Below are positions 1 through 6,719 of a DNA stretch of 64,000 nt, in pieces. Each line of letters starts with the position of its first letter. Within the stretch, counting starts at the first letter, position 1. The stretch covers positions 124,001-188,000 of the forward strand of contig NZ_CP123389.1 in assembly GCF_040409955.1 (NCBI RefSeq), read 5' to 3'. The notes beneath the pieces are model-generated. The model had not been told where the DNA came from, did not search any database, and worked only from the letters and a program-made list of their open reading frames with translations. The DNA comes from Salipiger sp. H15. GTDB lineage: Bacteria; Pseudomonadota; Alphaproteobacteria; Rhodobacterales; Rhodobacteraceae. Made by a program: the position numbers and the translations under genes.

Positions 1-211
1 GATCGAGGCACTGCGCCGCGTCGCCGGGGACAAGGCCGTGGCGCTGATCCGCCGCGAGCCCGACCCCGCGATCCTCGAGATCGTCTCAGGCTGGCCGCGC
101 GACTTCGACGCCGCCCGCGCCGAAGGGCTCGGCTTCACCGCCGAAACCAGCTTCGACGAGATCATCCGCATCCACATCGAGGACGAGCTCGGCGGGCGCC
201 TCGGCGCCTAG
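1..211 (+). CDS. C-terminal fragment of a DenD-like SDR/epimerase-family dehydrogenase (cut by window edge)
   Basis: An open frame from base 2 to a TAG at 209-211 gives 69 residues ending in GGRLGA. The sequence around FDEIIRIHIEDE near the C-terminus resembles the end of D-erythronate dehydrogenase (DenD) and related extended SDR proteins, which oxidise four-carbon sugar acids with NAD. The Rossmann fold and the YxxxK active site would lie to the left of the window and cannot be seen, so the family call rests only on the tail. A gap of 167 bp to tctA that contains an operator-like motif suggests it belongs to a separate upstream transcript. Another epimerase-like SDR is possible. Confidence 0.55.
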   Translation, partial: IEALRRVAGDKAVALIRREPDPAILEIVSGWPRDFDAARAEGLGFTAETSFDEIIRIHIEDELGGRLGA

Positions 212-236
212 CCCGGCACCCCCCGAATACGCGAGC

Positions 237-263
237 TTATAACCCTGACCTCCATGTTATTTG
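237..263 (+). promoter_or_regulatory. Operator-like motif upstream of tctABC, shared with the 6598-6624 site
   Basis: The element begins TTATAACCC and contains the interrupted repeat ATAAC (239-243) and GTTAT (256-260) separated by 12 bp, a layout typical of LysR-type regulator sites. Compared in the transcribed orientation with the site upstream of the amidohydrolase operon, 19 of 27 positions agree, including nine consecutive bases. It lies about 115 bp before tctA. The natural candidate regulator is the LysR protein encoded at 3483-4763. Binding is inferred. Confidence 0.5.
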
Positions 264-378
264 TGCATTCGGGGCCCCTCACCTAAGACTTCCTGCACGA
301 TTGCAATCACCCCCGCGTGGCAAGGAGGCGCCCCTCACCGGGCGAAGCGGCGCGGCGGGTCAGACAAGGCGGGGGGCC

Positions 379-1893
379 ATGCTGGACGCTCTGGGACACT
401 CTCTGCACGCGCTGGTCGCGGGCGGGGGATCACTCTATCTCATCCTCGGAACGCTGGTCGGGCTGGTCTTCGGGATCATTCCCGGCCTCGGCGGTCCGAC
501 GGCGCTCGCGCTGCTCATCCCCCTGACCTTCGGCCTCGACACCTCGGCGGCGATGCTGCTGGCGGGCGGGATCATGGGCGCCGTGCCCTTCGGCGGCTCG
601 GTCACCGCGATCCTGCTCAACACCCCCGGCACCGCGCCCAACGCCGCCACCGTCTTCGACGGCTTCCCCCTGACCAGGCTCGGCCGCGCCGGCGAGGCGC
701 TCGGCGCGGCGGGGGCGGCCTCGTCGGTCGGCGGCGTGCTCGGCGTGCTGCTGCTCTTCGCCATCCTGCCCGTCGCGCGCGAGATCATCCTGCTCTTCTC
801 GCCGCCCGAGTTCTTCATGCTCGCCGTGCTCGGCCTCTGCGCCATCGCCGTCTCGACCGAGGGCAAGTTCCTGCGCGGCATGATCGCGGCGGGGGTCGGC
901 CTGCTTGTCGCCTTCATCGGCTACGACGACGTGAGCGGCGGCACGCGCTTCACCTACGGCATCGACTACCTCTGGGACGGGGTGCCGCTGGTGCCCGCGC
1001 TGATCGGCCTCTTCGCCATCGCCCAGATCATGCAGCTCTACATCGAGGGCGGCGCCATCGCCGACGATCCCGCCCGCGTCCGCGTCACCCGCGTCACCGA
1101 CGGCGTGCGCGCGGTGTTCCGCGAATGGCCGACGGTGCTGCGCGGCTCGGTCGTCGGCGCGACCATCGGCGCCGTGCCCGGCGTCGGCGGGACCGTGGCG
1201 GCCTTCCTCGCCTATTCCATGACGGTGCAGATCTCCGACGAGCCCGAGAGCTTCGGCAAGGGCAACATCAAGGGCGTCATCGCCCCCGAGGCCTCGAACA
1301 ACGCCCGCGAGGGCGGCGCGCTCATCCCCACCCTCGCCTTCGGCATCCCCGGCAGCGCCGAGATGGCGGTCTTCCTCGGCCTGCTCGTGCTGCACGGCAT
1401 GCAGCCCGGCCCGTCGATCCTGCTCGACCACATGGACGTCATCACCACGCTGATGCTGTCGCTCGCCATCGCCTCGGTCGCCGCCTCGGTCATCTGCCTT
1501 GCCGTGGCGCGGCAGCTGGCGCGGATCACCATGATCGACATCAACTACCTCGTGCCGATCATCCTGCCGATCTCGCTGGTCGGGGCCTACGCGCTCAACA
1601 GCTCGATGTACGACGTCATCGTCGCGGTGATCTTCGGCGCGGTGGGCTATCTCATGCAGCGCTTCGACTATCCCAAGCTGCCGCTGGTGATCGCCATGTT
1701 CCTCGGCGCGGTGATGGAGGTCAACTTCCGCCAGGCGCTGATGATCTCGGGCGGCGACTGGACCACCTTCTTCACCCGCGGCCTGTCGCTGACGCTCTTC
1801 GTGCTGATCCTGCTGAGCCTCGCCATGCCGCTCATCCGCTACCTGCTGCGCCGCCGCAAGCTGGCCCGCGCCGAGAGGGAGGACACCGCATGA
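379..1893 (+). CDS. tctA: Tripartite tricarboxylate transporter large membrane subunit TctA
   Basis: This 504-residue protein is the large, roughly 12-helix permease of a TTT transporter, which takes up carboxylates with an ion gradient after delivery by the periplasmic TctC protein. The family signature GIIPGLGG lies at residues 32-39, followed by a Gly-rich GGSVTAILLNTPGTA stretch and a second PGVGGTVAAF copy, reflecting the internal repeat of TctA. Length matches the family (about 500). The ATG at 379 is preferred over the TTG at 301 because it starts exactly at the first hydrophobic segment and follows an AGGCGGGGGG-type ribosome site. The stop overlaps the tctB start (ATGA), so the two are translationally coupled. 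The substrate cannot be read from sequence. Confidence 0.95.
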   Translation: MLDALGHSLHALVAGGGSLYLILGTLVGLVFGIIPGLGGPTALALLIPLTFGLDTSAAMLLAGGIMGAVPFGGSVTAILLNTPGTAPNAATVFDGFPLTRLGRAGEALGAAGAASSVGGVLGVLLLFAILPVAREIILLFSPPEFFMLAVLGLCAIAVSTEGKFLRGMIAAGVGLLVAFIGYDDVSGGTRFTYGIDYLWDGVPLVPALIGLFAIAQIMQLYIEGGAIADDPARVRVTRVTDGVRAVFREWPTVLRGSVVGATIGAVPGVGGTVAAFLAYSMTVQISDEPESFGKGNIKGVIAPEASNNAREGGALIPTLAFGIPGSAEMAVFLGLLVLHGMQPGPSILLDHMDVITTLMLSLAIASVAASVICLAVARQLARITMIDINYLVPIILPISLVGAYALNSSMYDVIVAVIFGAVGYLMQRFDYPKLPLVIAMFLGAVMEVNFRQALMISGGDWTTFFTRGLSLTLFVLILLSLAMPLIRYLLRRRKLARAEREDTA

Positions 1894-2381
1894 CCCCGTC
1901 GCGTCTCAAGGGCATCGCGCCCACGCTTGTCCTGCTCGCGCTCTGCGCGGTCTACTACGCCACCGGCGCAAGCTACGGCGCGGCGACGCGGGCGATCCCG
2001 CTCGCGGTCTGCGCGGTGACGATCCTGCTGCTGGGGCTCGACCTGCTGAGCCAGGGCGACGGCAGGCTCTCGGTGCTGCTGCGCCGCGCCCTCGGCGGCG
2101 CCCGCGCCCTGCGCCCCGGCGCCGGCGGCCACGAGGCCGGCGTCGGGCGCGAGATCGCCGCCTTCGCCTGGATCGCCGCCTTCGCGCTGCTCGCCGTGGT
2201 CCTCGGCTTCTATATCTCGATCCCGGTCTACGTCATCGCCTACCTCAGGCTCCACGCGGGCAAGCCGCTGGCCACGGCCGCGCTGATCGGCCTCGTGCTG
2301 ACCGGGGTGCTCTACCTGCTCTTCGCCGTGCTGCTCGGCTACGACATCTTCGAAGGCCTGGTCTTCGGCGGCTACATGTAA
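1890..2381 (+). CDS. tctB: Tripartite tricarboxylate transporter small membrane subunit TctB
   Basis: A 163-residue inner membrane protein with four predicted hydrophobic segments (about residues 10-27, 35-52, 88-120 and 131-155). The region between the second and third holds a charged loop. Size, topology and position between tctA and tctC identify it as TctB, the poorly conserved small subunit of TTT importers. It overlaps tctA by 4 bp, and its stop is 20 bp before tctC with a strong GGGAGGA site between them, so tctABC is one operon. The ring of Gly-Ala rich helices offers no substrate clue. Confidence 0.9.
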   Translation: MTPSRLKGIAPTLVLLALCAVYYATGASYGAATRAIPLAVCAVTILLLGLDLLSQGDGRLSVLLRRALGGARALRPGAGGHEAGVGREIAAFAWIAAFALLAVVLGFYISIPVYVIAYLRLHAGKPLATAALIGLVLTGVLYLLFAVLLGYDIFEGLVFGGYM

Positions 2382-2401
2382 GATTACCAAGGGAGGAAAA
2401 A

Positions 2402-3367
2402 ATGAAACAAATCAATGCACTCATGCGAAGCGCCGCGCTCGCCCTGCTGCCCGCCCTCGCGCTGGCGCAGCCCGGTCAGGCGGCGGACTGGCCGCGCGGC
2501 GACGTCGACCTCATCATCCCCTCGAGCCCGGGCGGCGGCTTCGACACCTACGGGCGCATCCTCGCCAAGGTGATGGGCGAGCAGCTCGGCGTCACCGTCG
2601 TGCCGAAGAACATCTCCGGCGGCGGCGGCATGCGCGGCGCGCAGGCGGCCTTCCACGCCCGCCCCGACGGCCAGACCATCGGCCTTTACAACGTGCCGGG
2701 GATCATCGAGCCGATCGTCACCGGGCAGGACGTGGGCTACGACATCGCGGCGATCGACTGGATCGGCGCCATGGCCTTCAACCAGTACATCGTCGTGGTG
2801 CAGAAGGACTCGCCCTATTCCACGCTGGCCGACCTCAAGGCGGCGGGCAAGACCATCACCTTCACCGGCTACGGCGCCTCCGGGGTCGCGGCCAACCGCA
2901 TCCTCTGCGGCGAGGTCGAGCTCGAGTGCCAGGTGATCACCGGCTACCCCGGCAACAACGACGCGCTGCTCGGCGTGGTGCGCGGCGATGCCATCGCCTC
3001 GGTGACCCCGATCGAGACCGCCGCCTCGTTCAACACCGGCGGCGATCTCAAGGCGATCCTGCTGATGAGCGACCGCGACGTCGCCGCCTTCCCCGAGGTG
3101 CAGAAGGCGACCGACGCGGGCTATCCCACGCTCGGCAGCCTCGGCCTGATCCGCGCCTTCGGCCTGCCGCCCAAGGTCAGGCCCGAGGTCGCCGAGGCGG
3201 TGACCGCCGCCTTTGCCGCCGCCGTCGGCTCGCCCGAGATGGCGCAGTGGTCGGATGACAGCAACTCGCCGCTCGACCCGATGGACGGCGCCGAGCTGGC
3301 CGGTCTGATCGACGAACAGACCGCGCTTCTCGAGAAGTACAGGGACGTCATCGGCCAGGCCGACTGA
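2402..3367 (+). CDS. tctC: TTT periplasmic substrate-binding protein TctC (Bug family)
   Basis: This 321-residue protein has a Sec signal peptide (charged MKQ start, hydrophobic core to about residue 22, likely cleavage after GQA near 27). The mature part starts with the Bug-family block IIPSSPGGGFDTYGR, where the Gly-rich loop binds a carboxylate, and continues with VPKNISGGGGMRGAQ. It delivers carboxylates to TctAB. Bug proteins bind tricarballylate, citrate, terephthalate and other aromatic acids, so the specificity is open. The neighbouring aromatic-acid-like enzymes make an aromatic or dicarboxylate ligand plausible. A strong stem-loop follows 52 bp downstream. Confidence 0.93.
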   Translation: MKQINALMRSAALALLPALALAQPGQAADWPRGDVDLIIPSSPGGGFDTYGRILAKVMGEQLGVTVVPKNISGGGGMRGAQAAFHARPDGQTIGLYNVPGIIEPIVTGQDVGYDIAAIDWIGAMAFNQYIVVVQKDSPYSTLADLKAAGKTITFTGYGASGVAANRILCGEVELECQVITGYPGNNDALLGVVRGDAIASVTPIETAASFNTGGDLKAILLMSDRDVAAFPEVQKATDAGYPTLGSLGLIRAFGLPPKVRPEVAEAVTAAFAAAVGSPEMAQWSDDSNSPLDPMDGAELAGLIDEQTALLEKYRDVIGQAD

Positions 3368-3418
3368 GCACGGCCCCGGCCCCGGGATTGCCTCGCCGGC
3401 CGGGATCGGAGAGATTGG

Positions 3419-3460
3419 GGGCGCGCCGCGAGACCGGCGCGCCCGCCGGCAGTCCGGCGG
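3419..3460 (+). terminator. Two adjoining GC stem-loops after tctC, before the LysR gene
   Basis: A perfect 9-bp stem (GGGCGCGCC at 3419-3427 with GGCGCGCCC at 3436-3444) is followed by a 7-bp stem (CCGCCGG at 3443-3449 with CCGGCGG at 3454-3460). The two overlap by two bases, so they may be alternative folds. There is no T-run, so this could be a weak terminator, an mRNA 3'-end stabiliser for tctC, or a leader structure for the LysR message. Confidence 0.5.
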
Positions 3461-3482
3461 CAGGGAACGCGGGGAGGCGCTC

Positions 3483-4763
3483 TTGGACACCCTTCACATC
3501 GGCAGCGAGACCGGCACGCAGGCGGCGCCCCCCCTGCCCTCCCGGTCTGCCGACGCCCGCCTGCCCAACCTGCGCCACCTGCGCGCGCTCCTGCATGTCG
3601 GGCGGCTCAAGAGCGTGAACCAGGCCGGGCAGTTCATGAACCTCTCGCAGCCCGCCGTCACCCAGGCCATCGCCCGGCTCGAGCGCGGCCTCGGCGTCGA
3701 GCTCTTCCAGCGCCACCCGACCGGCATGTACGCCAGCCGCGCCGGCGAGCTGCTGCTGCGCCACGTCGAGGAGATGTTCGCCGTGCTCGAGATCGGGCTC
3801 GCCGCGATCAGCCGCCCCGGGCGCGAGCCCCTGCCCGCCGACATCCTGCTCAAGGCCACGCAGCTCGACGCGCTCGTCGCGCTGACCCGCGCCTCCACCC
3901 CCGAGGGCGCCTCCGAGACGCTGGGCATCACCCCCGTCGCGCTCAACCGCAACCTGCACCGGCTCGAGGAGCGGCTGCACGTCACCCTCGTGCTGCGCGA
4001 CGGCCGGCAGCTGCGGCTGTCGCAGGCCGGCCTGACGCTCGCCCGCGCCGCGAAGCTCGCGCAGCGCGAGCTCGAGATGGCGATGGAAGAGATCGACGAG
4101 GCCGCCGGCCACATGCGCGGCCGCCTTGCCGTGGGTGCCCTGCCCCTCGCCCGCACCTACGTCGTGCCGCGCGCGCTTATCACCCTCGGCCAGCGCCACG
4201 CCTCGGCGCGGATGCAGCTGGTCGAAGGCTCCTACGAGACGCTGCTCGCCGCGCTGCGCGACGGCGACATCGACATCCTCGTCGGCACCCTCCGCCAGCC
4301 CGCCCCGACCCCCGATGTGACCGAGGTGCCGCTGTTTCAGGACCGGCTATGCGTGGTTGGCCGCGCCGGGCACCCTCTGGCCGGCAAAAAAGACCTCAAA
4401 CTATTGGATTTATTACGCTTTCCGTGGATTGCGCCGCGCATGGGCTCGCCCGCCCGGCGCGAGTTCGACCAGATCTTCTCCGAGCCCGGTCACCAGCCGC
4501 CGCAGCTCTTCGAGGTCGCCTCGCACATCGCCGTCCGCGCCATCCTGCGCGAGAGCGACACGCTGGCGCTGATCTCGCGCCGCCAGATACGCTACGAGGA
4601 AGGCGACGGCCAGCTCGTCGTCCTCTCCGAGACCCTCGCCCGCAAGGACCGCACCATCGGCTACACGGTCCGCAGCCGCTGGAGCCCGACCCGGCTCCAG
4701 CAGAGTTTCCTCGACGCGCTCGACGCCGCCCAGAAGGAAGGCCCGGCCTCAGTCGGCCCCTGA
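3483..4763 (+). CDS. LysR-family regulator with two tandem DNA-binding domains
   Basis: A 426-residue regulator, about 120 residues longer than a normal LysR protein. Residues 28-95 form a standard LysR winged helix-turn-helix (SVNQAGQFMNLSQPAVTQAI then GVELFQRHPTG). Residues 123-195 form a second, diverged copy (ETLGITPVALNRNLHRLEER then LRDGRQLRLSQAG). The effector domain occupies about 213-415. The start is a TTG with GGGGAGG eight bases upstream. It follows tctC on the same strand and converges, with a 15-bp overlap, on the decarboxylase gene. It probably senses the carboxylate handled by its neighbours and binds the motif shared by the two flanking promoters. A stretch near 4384-4425 uses AT-rich, rare codons (CTA, TTG, TTA, TTA), unlike the surroundings. 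Confidence 0.88.
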   Translation: MDTLHIGSETGTQAAPPLPSRSADARLPNLRHLRALLHVGRLKSVNQAGQFMNLSQPAVTQAIARLERGLGVELFQRHPTGMYASRAGELLLRHVEEMFAVLEIGLAAISRPGREPLPADILLKATQLDALVALTRASTPEGASETLGITPVALNRNLHRLEERLHVTLVLRDGRQLRLSQAGLTLARAAKLAQRELEMAMEEIDEAAGHMRGRLAVGALPLARTYVVPRALITLGQRHASARMQLVEGSYETLLAALRDGDIDILVGTLRQPAPTPDVTEVPLFQDRLCVVGRAGHPLAGKKDLKLLDLLRFPWIAPRMGSPARREFDQIFSEPGHQPPQLFEVASHIAVRAILRESDTLALISRRQIRYEEGDGQLVVLSETLARKDRTIGYTVRSRWSPTRLQQSFLDALDAAQKEGPASVGP

Positions 4764-5642
4764 GCCGAGGATCGCCCGCGCCGGTCCGAACAGCGTCCCG
4801 ACATCCATCCTTTCGGGCAGCAGCCCCTGGTCCCAGGCCGAGGCCAGCAGCGCCTCGACCGAGGCTGCCATCGCCTCGATCCCCAGCGGGTAGAGATCTT
4901 CCCCCGCGCCCCGGCTCTCCGCCTTGGCCTCGCGGAACAGCGCCATCAGCCCCGCCACCGCCTCGGGCCGCGCCTCGGCCAGCTCCCGCGTGACGCAGAG
5001 CAGGTGGTTCACCGGCACCCGCCCCGTCCGGGCAAAGCTGGCCCGGGCGGCGCTGTCCGCATCCTCGATCACCGGCGCGACCCAGGGCAGGTCCGGCAGG
5101 TCGTTGCCGAAGATCGCCGCGTCGATCACCCCCTCCTCGAGCATCCCCAGAAGCGAGGCGCTCTTCGGCGCGTGCTCGACATGCGGCGGGTCCTCGAACT
5201 GCGCCACATGCGCCCCGACCTGCGTCACCCAGTGCATCGAGAGCGGCGACAGCCCGTATTCGTGCTGCAGGATCGTGCGCACCCAGGCGCCGGTGGTCTG
5301 GGTATAGGCCCGGACCCCGACGCGCCGCCCCGCCATATCGCCGACGCCGAAGGCCGGACGTTCCGCGTTGCGCACGATGCAGCCGTGCTGGAACCGCGCC
5401 GCCAGCGTCACCGGCAGCAACACCAGCGGCACGCCGTAGGCCACCGCCTGCATGGCCGAGACGATGGCAAGCTCGCTGGCGTCAAAGGCCTGTTCGCGGA
5501 TCATCGGGGTGAAGGCGTCGTGCATCGGCCTGGTGACGATGCGCTGCAGCTCCAGCCCGTGCCGCTCGGCCCGTCCCGGCTCCATCGCCGCGCGGCTGAT
5601 CGGGTGATGGCCGACGGTGATCGACAGCGGCGCGGCGCTCAT
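4749..5642 (-). CDS. 4,5-dihydroxyphthalate decarboxylase-like protein (cytoplasmic)
   Basis: A 297-residue protein without a signal peptide. Its sequence follows the pattern of 4,5-dihydroxyphthalate decarboxylase (Pht5 type), a fold related to periplasmic binding proteins: an early block SITVGHHPISRAAMEPG, then EQAFDASELAIVS, LVLLPVTLAARFQHGCI, GRRVGVRAYTQTTGAWVR and HEYGLSPLSMHWVTQ. Members remove a carboxyl group from a ring acid. Many family relatives are uncharacterised, so the exact substrate is unknown. The start overlaps the stop of the upstream amidohydrolase by 4 bp (ATGA), so the two form one operon. An orphan cytosolic NMT1-like ligand-binding protein is the main alternative. Confidence 0.7.
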   Translation of the reverse strand: MSAAPLSITVGHHPISRAAMEPGRAERHGLELQRIVTRPMHDAFTPMIREQAFDASELAIVSAMQAVAYGVPLVLLPVTLAARFQHGCIVRNAERPAFGVGDMAGRRVGVRAYTQTTGAWVRTILQHEYGLSPLSMHWVTQVGAHVAQFEDPPHVEHAPKSASLLGMLEEGVIDAAIFGNDLPDLPWVAPVIEDADSAARASFARTGRVPVNHLLCVTRELAEARPEAVAGLMALFREAKAESRGAGEDLYPLGIEAMAASVEALLASAWDQGLLPERMDVGTLFGPARAILGSGAD

Positions 5643-6508
5643 GCCTCGACCCCGGGCATCTCGGCCAGCACCGGGTAGAGCTTCCGGGCCGTGCCGCTGA
5701 AGATCATCCGCCGGTCCGCCTCGGGCAGCGGCGCCAGCGCCTCCTGCGCGCGCTCCACGATATAGGCGAGCGTGCGCTCCGCCGCCGGGAAGTTCGACCC
5801 CCAGGCGATGCGCGACGCGCCGAAGAGATCGAGGATATGCGCCAGGAAATCCTCGAGCCGCGAGGCGCCCGTCTGCGCCGCCTCGATGTTGCGCAGCGTG
5901 AGCTTGAGATGCACGCCCGGATGCGCCGCAAGGTCCCAGAGCCCCTGCGCCGCCGCGTAGGGCGCACCATCCTCCAGCACCGGCCGCGCGAGGTGGTCGA
6001 GGATCACGATGGCGCCGGGAAAGCGTTCGAGCAGCCCGGTCAGCGCCGGGATGCCCTCGGGGCGCATCTGCACGCAGACCGGCAGGCCGGTCTTTTCGGC
6101 ATGGGCCCAGGCCGGGAAGGAGGCGGGATCGCCCAGCCAGCCCGCCTGACCCGGCATGGTGCTCCCGGTGGTGAAGAGCCGCAGGCCGCTCAGACCCTTG
6201 CCCTGCCAGTATTGGATCTTCTCCACCGCGTCTTCGGCCATGACATCGACCGAGAAGACGCCGGTGAACCGGTCCGGATGCGCCGCGACGCTGTCGGCAA
6301 GGTAGGAATTGTCGTGGCCGTAGGCGGTCGAGGCCTGCACGACCACCGCCTTAGAGACCCCGGCACCGTCCATCGCGGCGATCAGGTCCTCGTGGCTGGT
6401 GGGATGCGCCTCGGACCATTTCGACTGGTTGCCGCCAAGCGGCTTCAGCGGATAGGCCGCGGTGTCGGGAGAGATCACGTGCGGGTGGATGTCGATGATG
6501 TCTGTCAT
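5639..6508 (-). CDS. Amidohydrolase-2 family metal-dependent hydrolase (LigI/COG3618-like)
   Basis: A 289-residue TIM-barrel hydrolase. The metal-binding HxH is at residues 8-10 (DIHPH), a further ligand lies in LDHLARP, and the C-terminal strand reads WGSNFPA, where many relatives have WGSDWP. Asn in place of the water-activating Asp is seen in parts of this family, so activity is not excluded. Relatives include 2-pyrone-4,6-dicarboxylate lactonase and sugar lactonases. Pairing with a dihydroxyphthalate decarboxylase-like gene and with TTT transport suggests hydrolysis of a lactone or ring cleavage product. First gene of a two-gene operon, with an operator-like site 90 bp upstream. Confidence 0.8.
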   Translation of the reverse strand: MTDIIDIHPHVISPDTAAYPLKPLGGNQSKWSEAHPTSHEDLIAAMDGAGVSKAVVVQASTAYGHDNSYLADSVAAHPDRFTGVFSVDVMAEDAVEKIQYWQGKGLSGLRLFTTGSTMPGQAGWLGDPASFPAWAHAEKTGLPVCVQMRPEGIPALTGLLERFPGAIVILDHLARPVLEDGAPYAAAQGLWDLAAHPGVHLKLTLRNIEAAQTGASRLEDFLAHILDLFGASRIAWGSNFPAAERTLAYIVERAQEALAPLPEADRRMIFSGTARKLYPVLAEMPGVEA

Positions 6509-6597
6509 TCTGGGCTCTCGGTCGCGTGTCGCTATGGAAGGGCCCTCAGGGCCTTCCGGGGGTTCGGGCCGACACTAGGCAGCGTCCCGGACGGCGA

Positions 6598-6624
6598 CCA
6601 ATTGCATTGCGGCAGGGGTTATAA
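6598..6624 (-). promoter_or_regulatory. Operator-like motif upstream of the amidohydrolase operon
   Basis: Read on the minus strand the element begins TTATAACCC and contains ATG-N2-ATT further on. It matches the 237-263 site before tctA at 19 of 27 positions. The first part is embedded in the 10-bp perfect palindrome GGTTATAACC (6617-6626). It lies about 90 bp upstream of the amidohydrolase start, suitable for an activator site. Likely regulator: the LysR protein at 3483. Confidence 0.5.
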
Positions 6625-6701
6625 CCGCCCGTATCCATCCCGCCCGGACCTGCCGCGAAAGAAGGGACTCCGCCGGAACCCGACCGCTCACCCGCGCGGG
6701 A

Positions 6702-6717
6702 GTTCACAGCTGTGAAC
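6702..6717. promoter_or_regulatory. parS: parS centromere-like palindrome of the repABC replicon
   Basis: GTTCACAGCTGTGAAC is a perfect 16-bp palindrome and fits the repABC parS consensus GTT-N4-GC-N4-AAC exactly. It sits two bases after the repC stop. Placement downstream of repC is one of the known positions for such sites. RepB is expected to bind here for partition and incompatibility. No second copy was noticed near repA. Confidence 0.85.
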
Positions 6718-6719
6718 CC

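Noticed and set aside
5639..6508. Amidohydrolase as inactive because of WGSNFP instead of WGSDWP
   Set aside because: Asn at this place occurs in many members of the family as far as known, so inactivity cannot be claimed.
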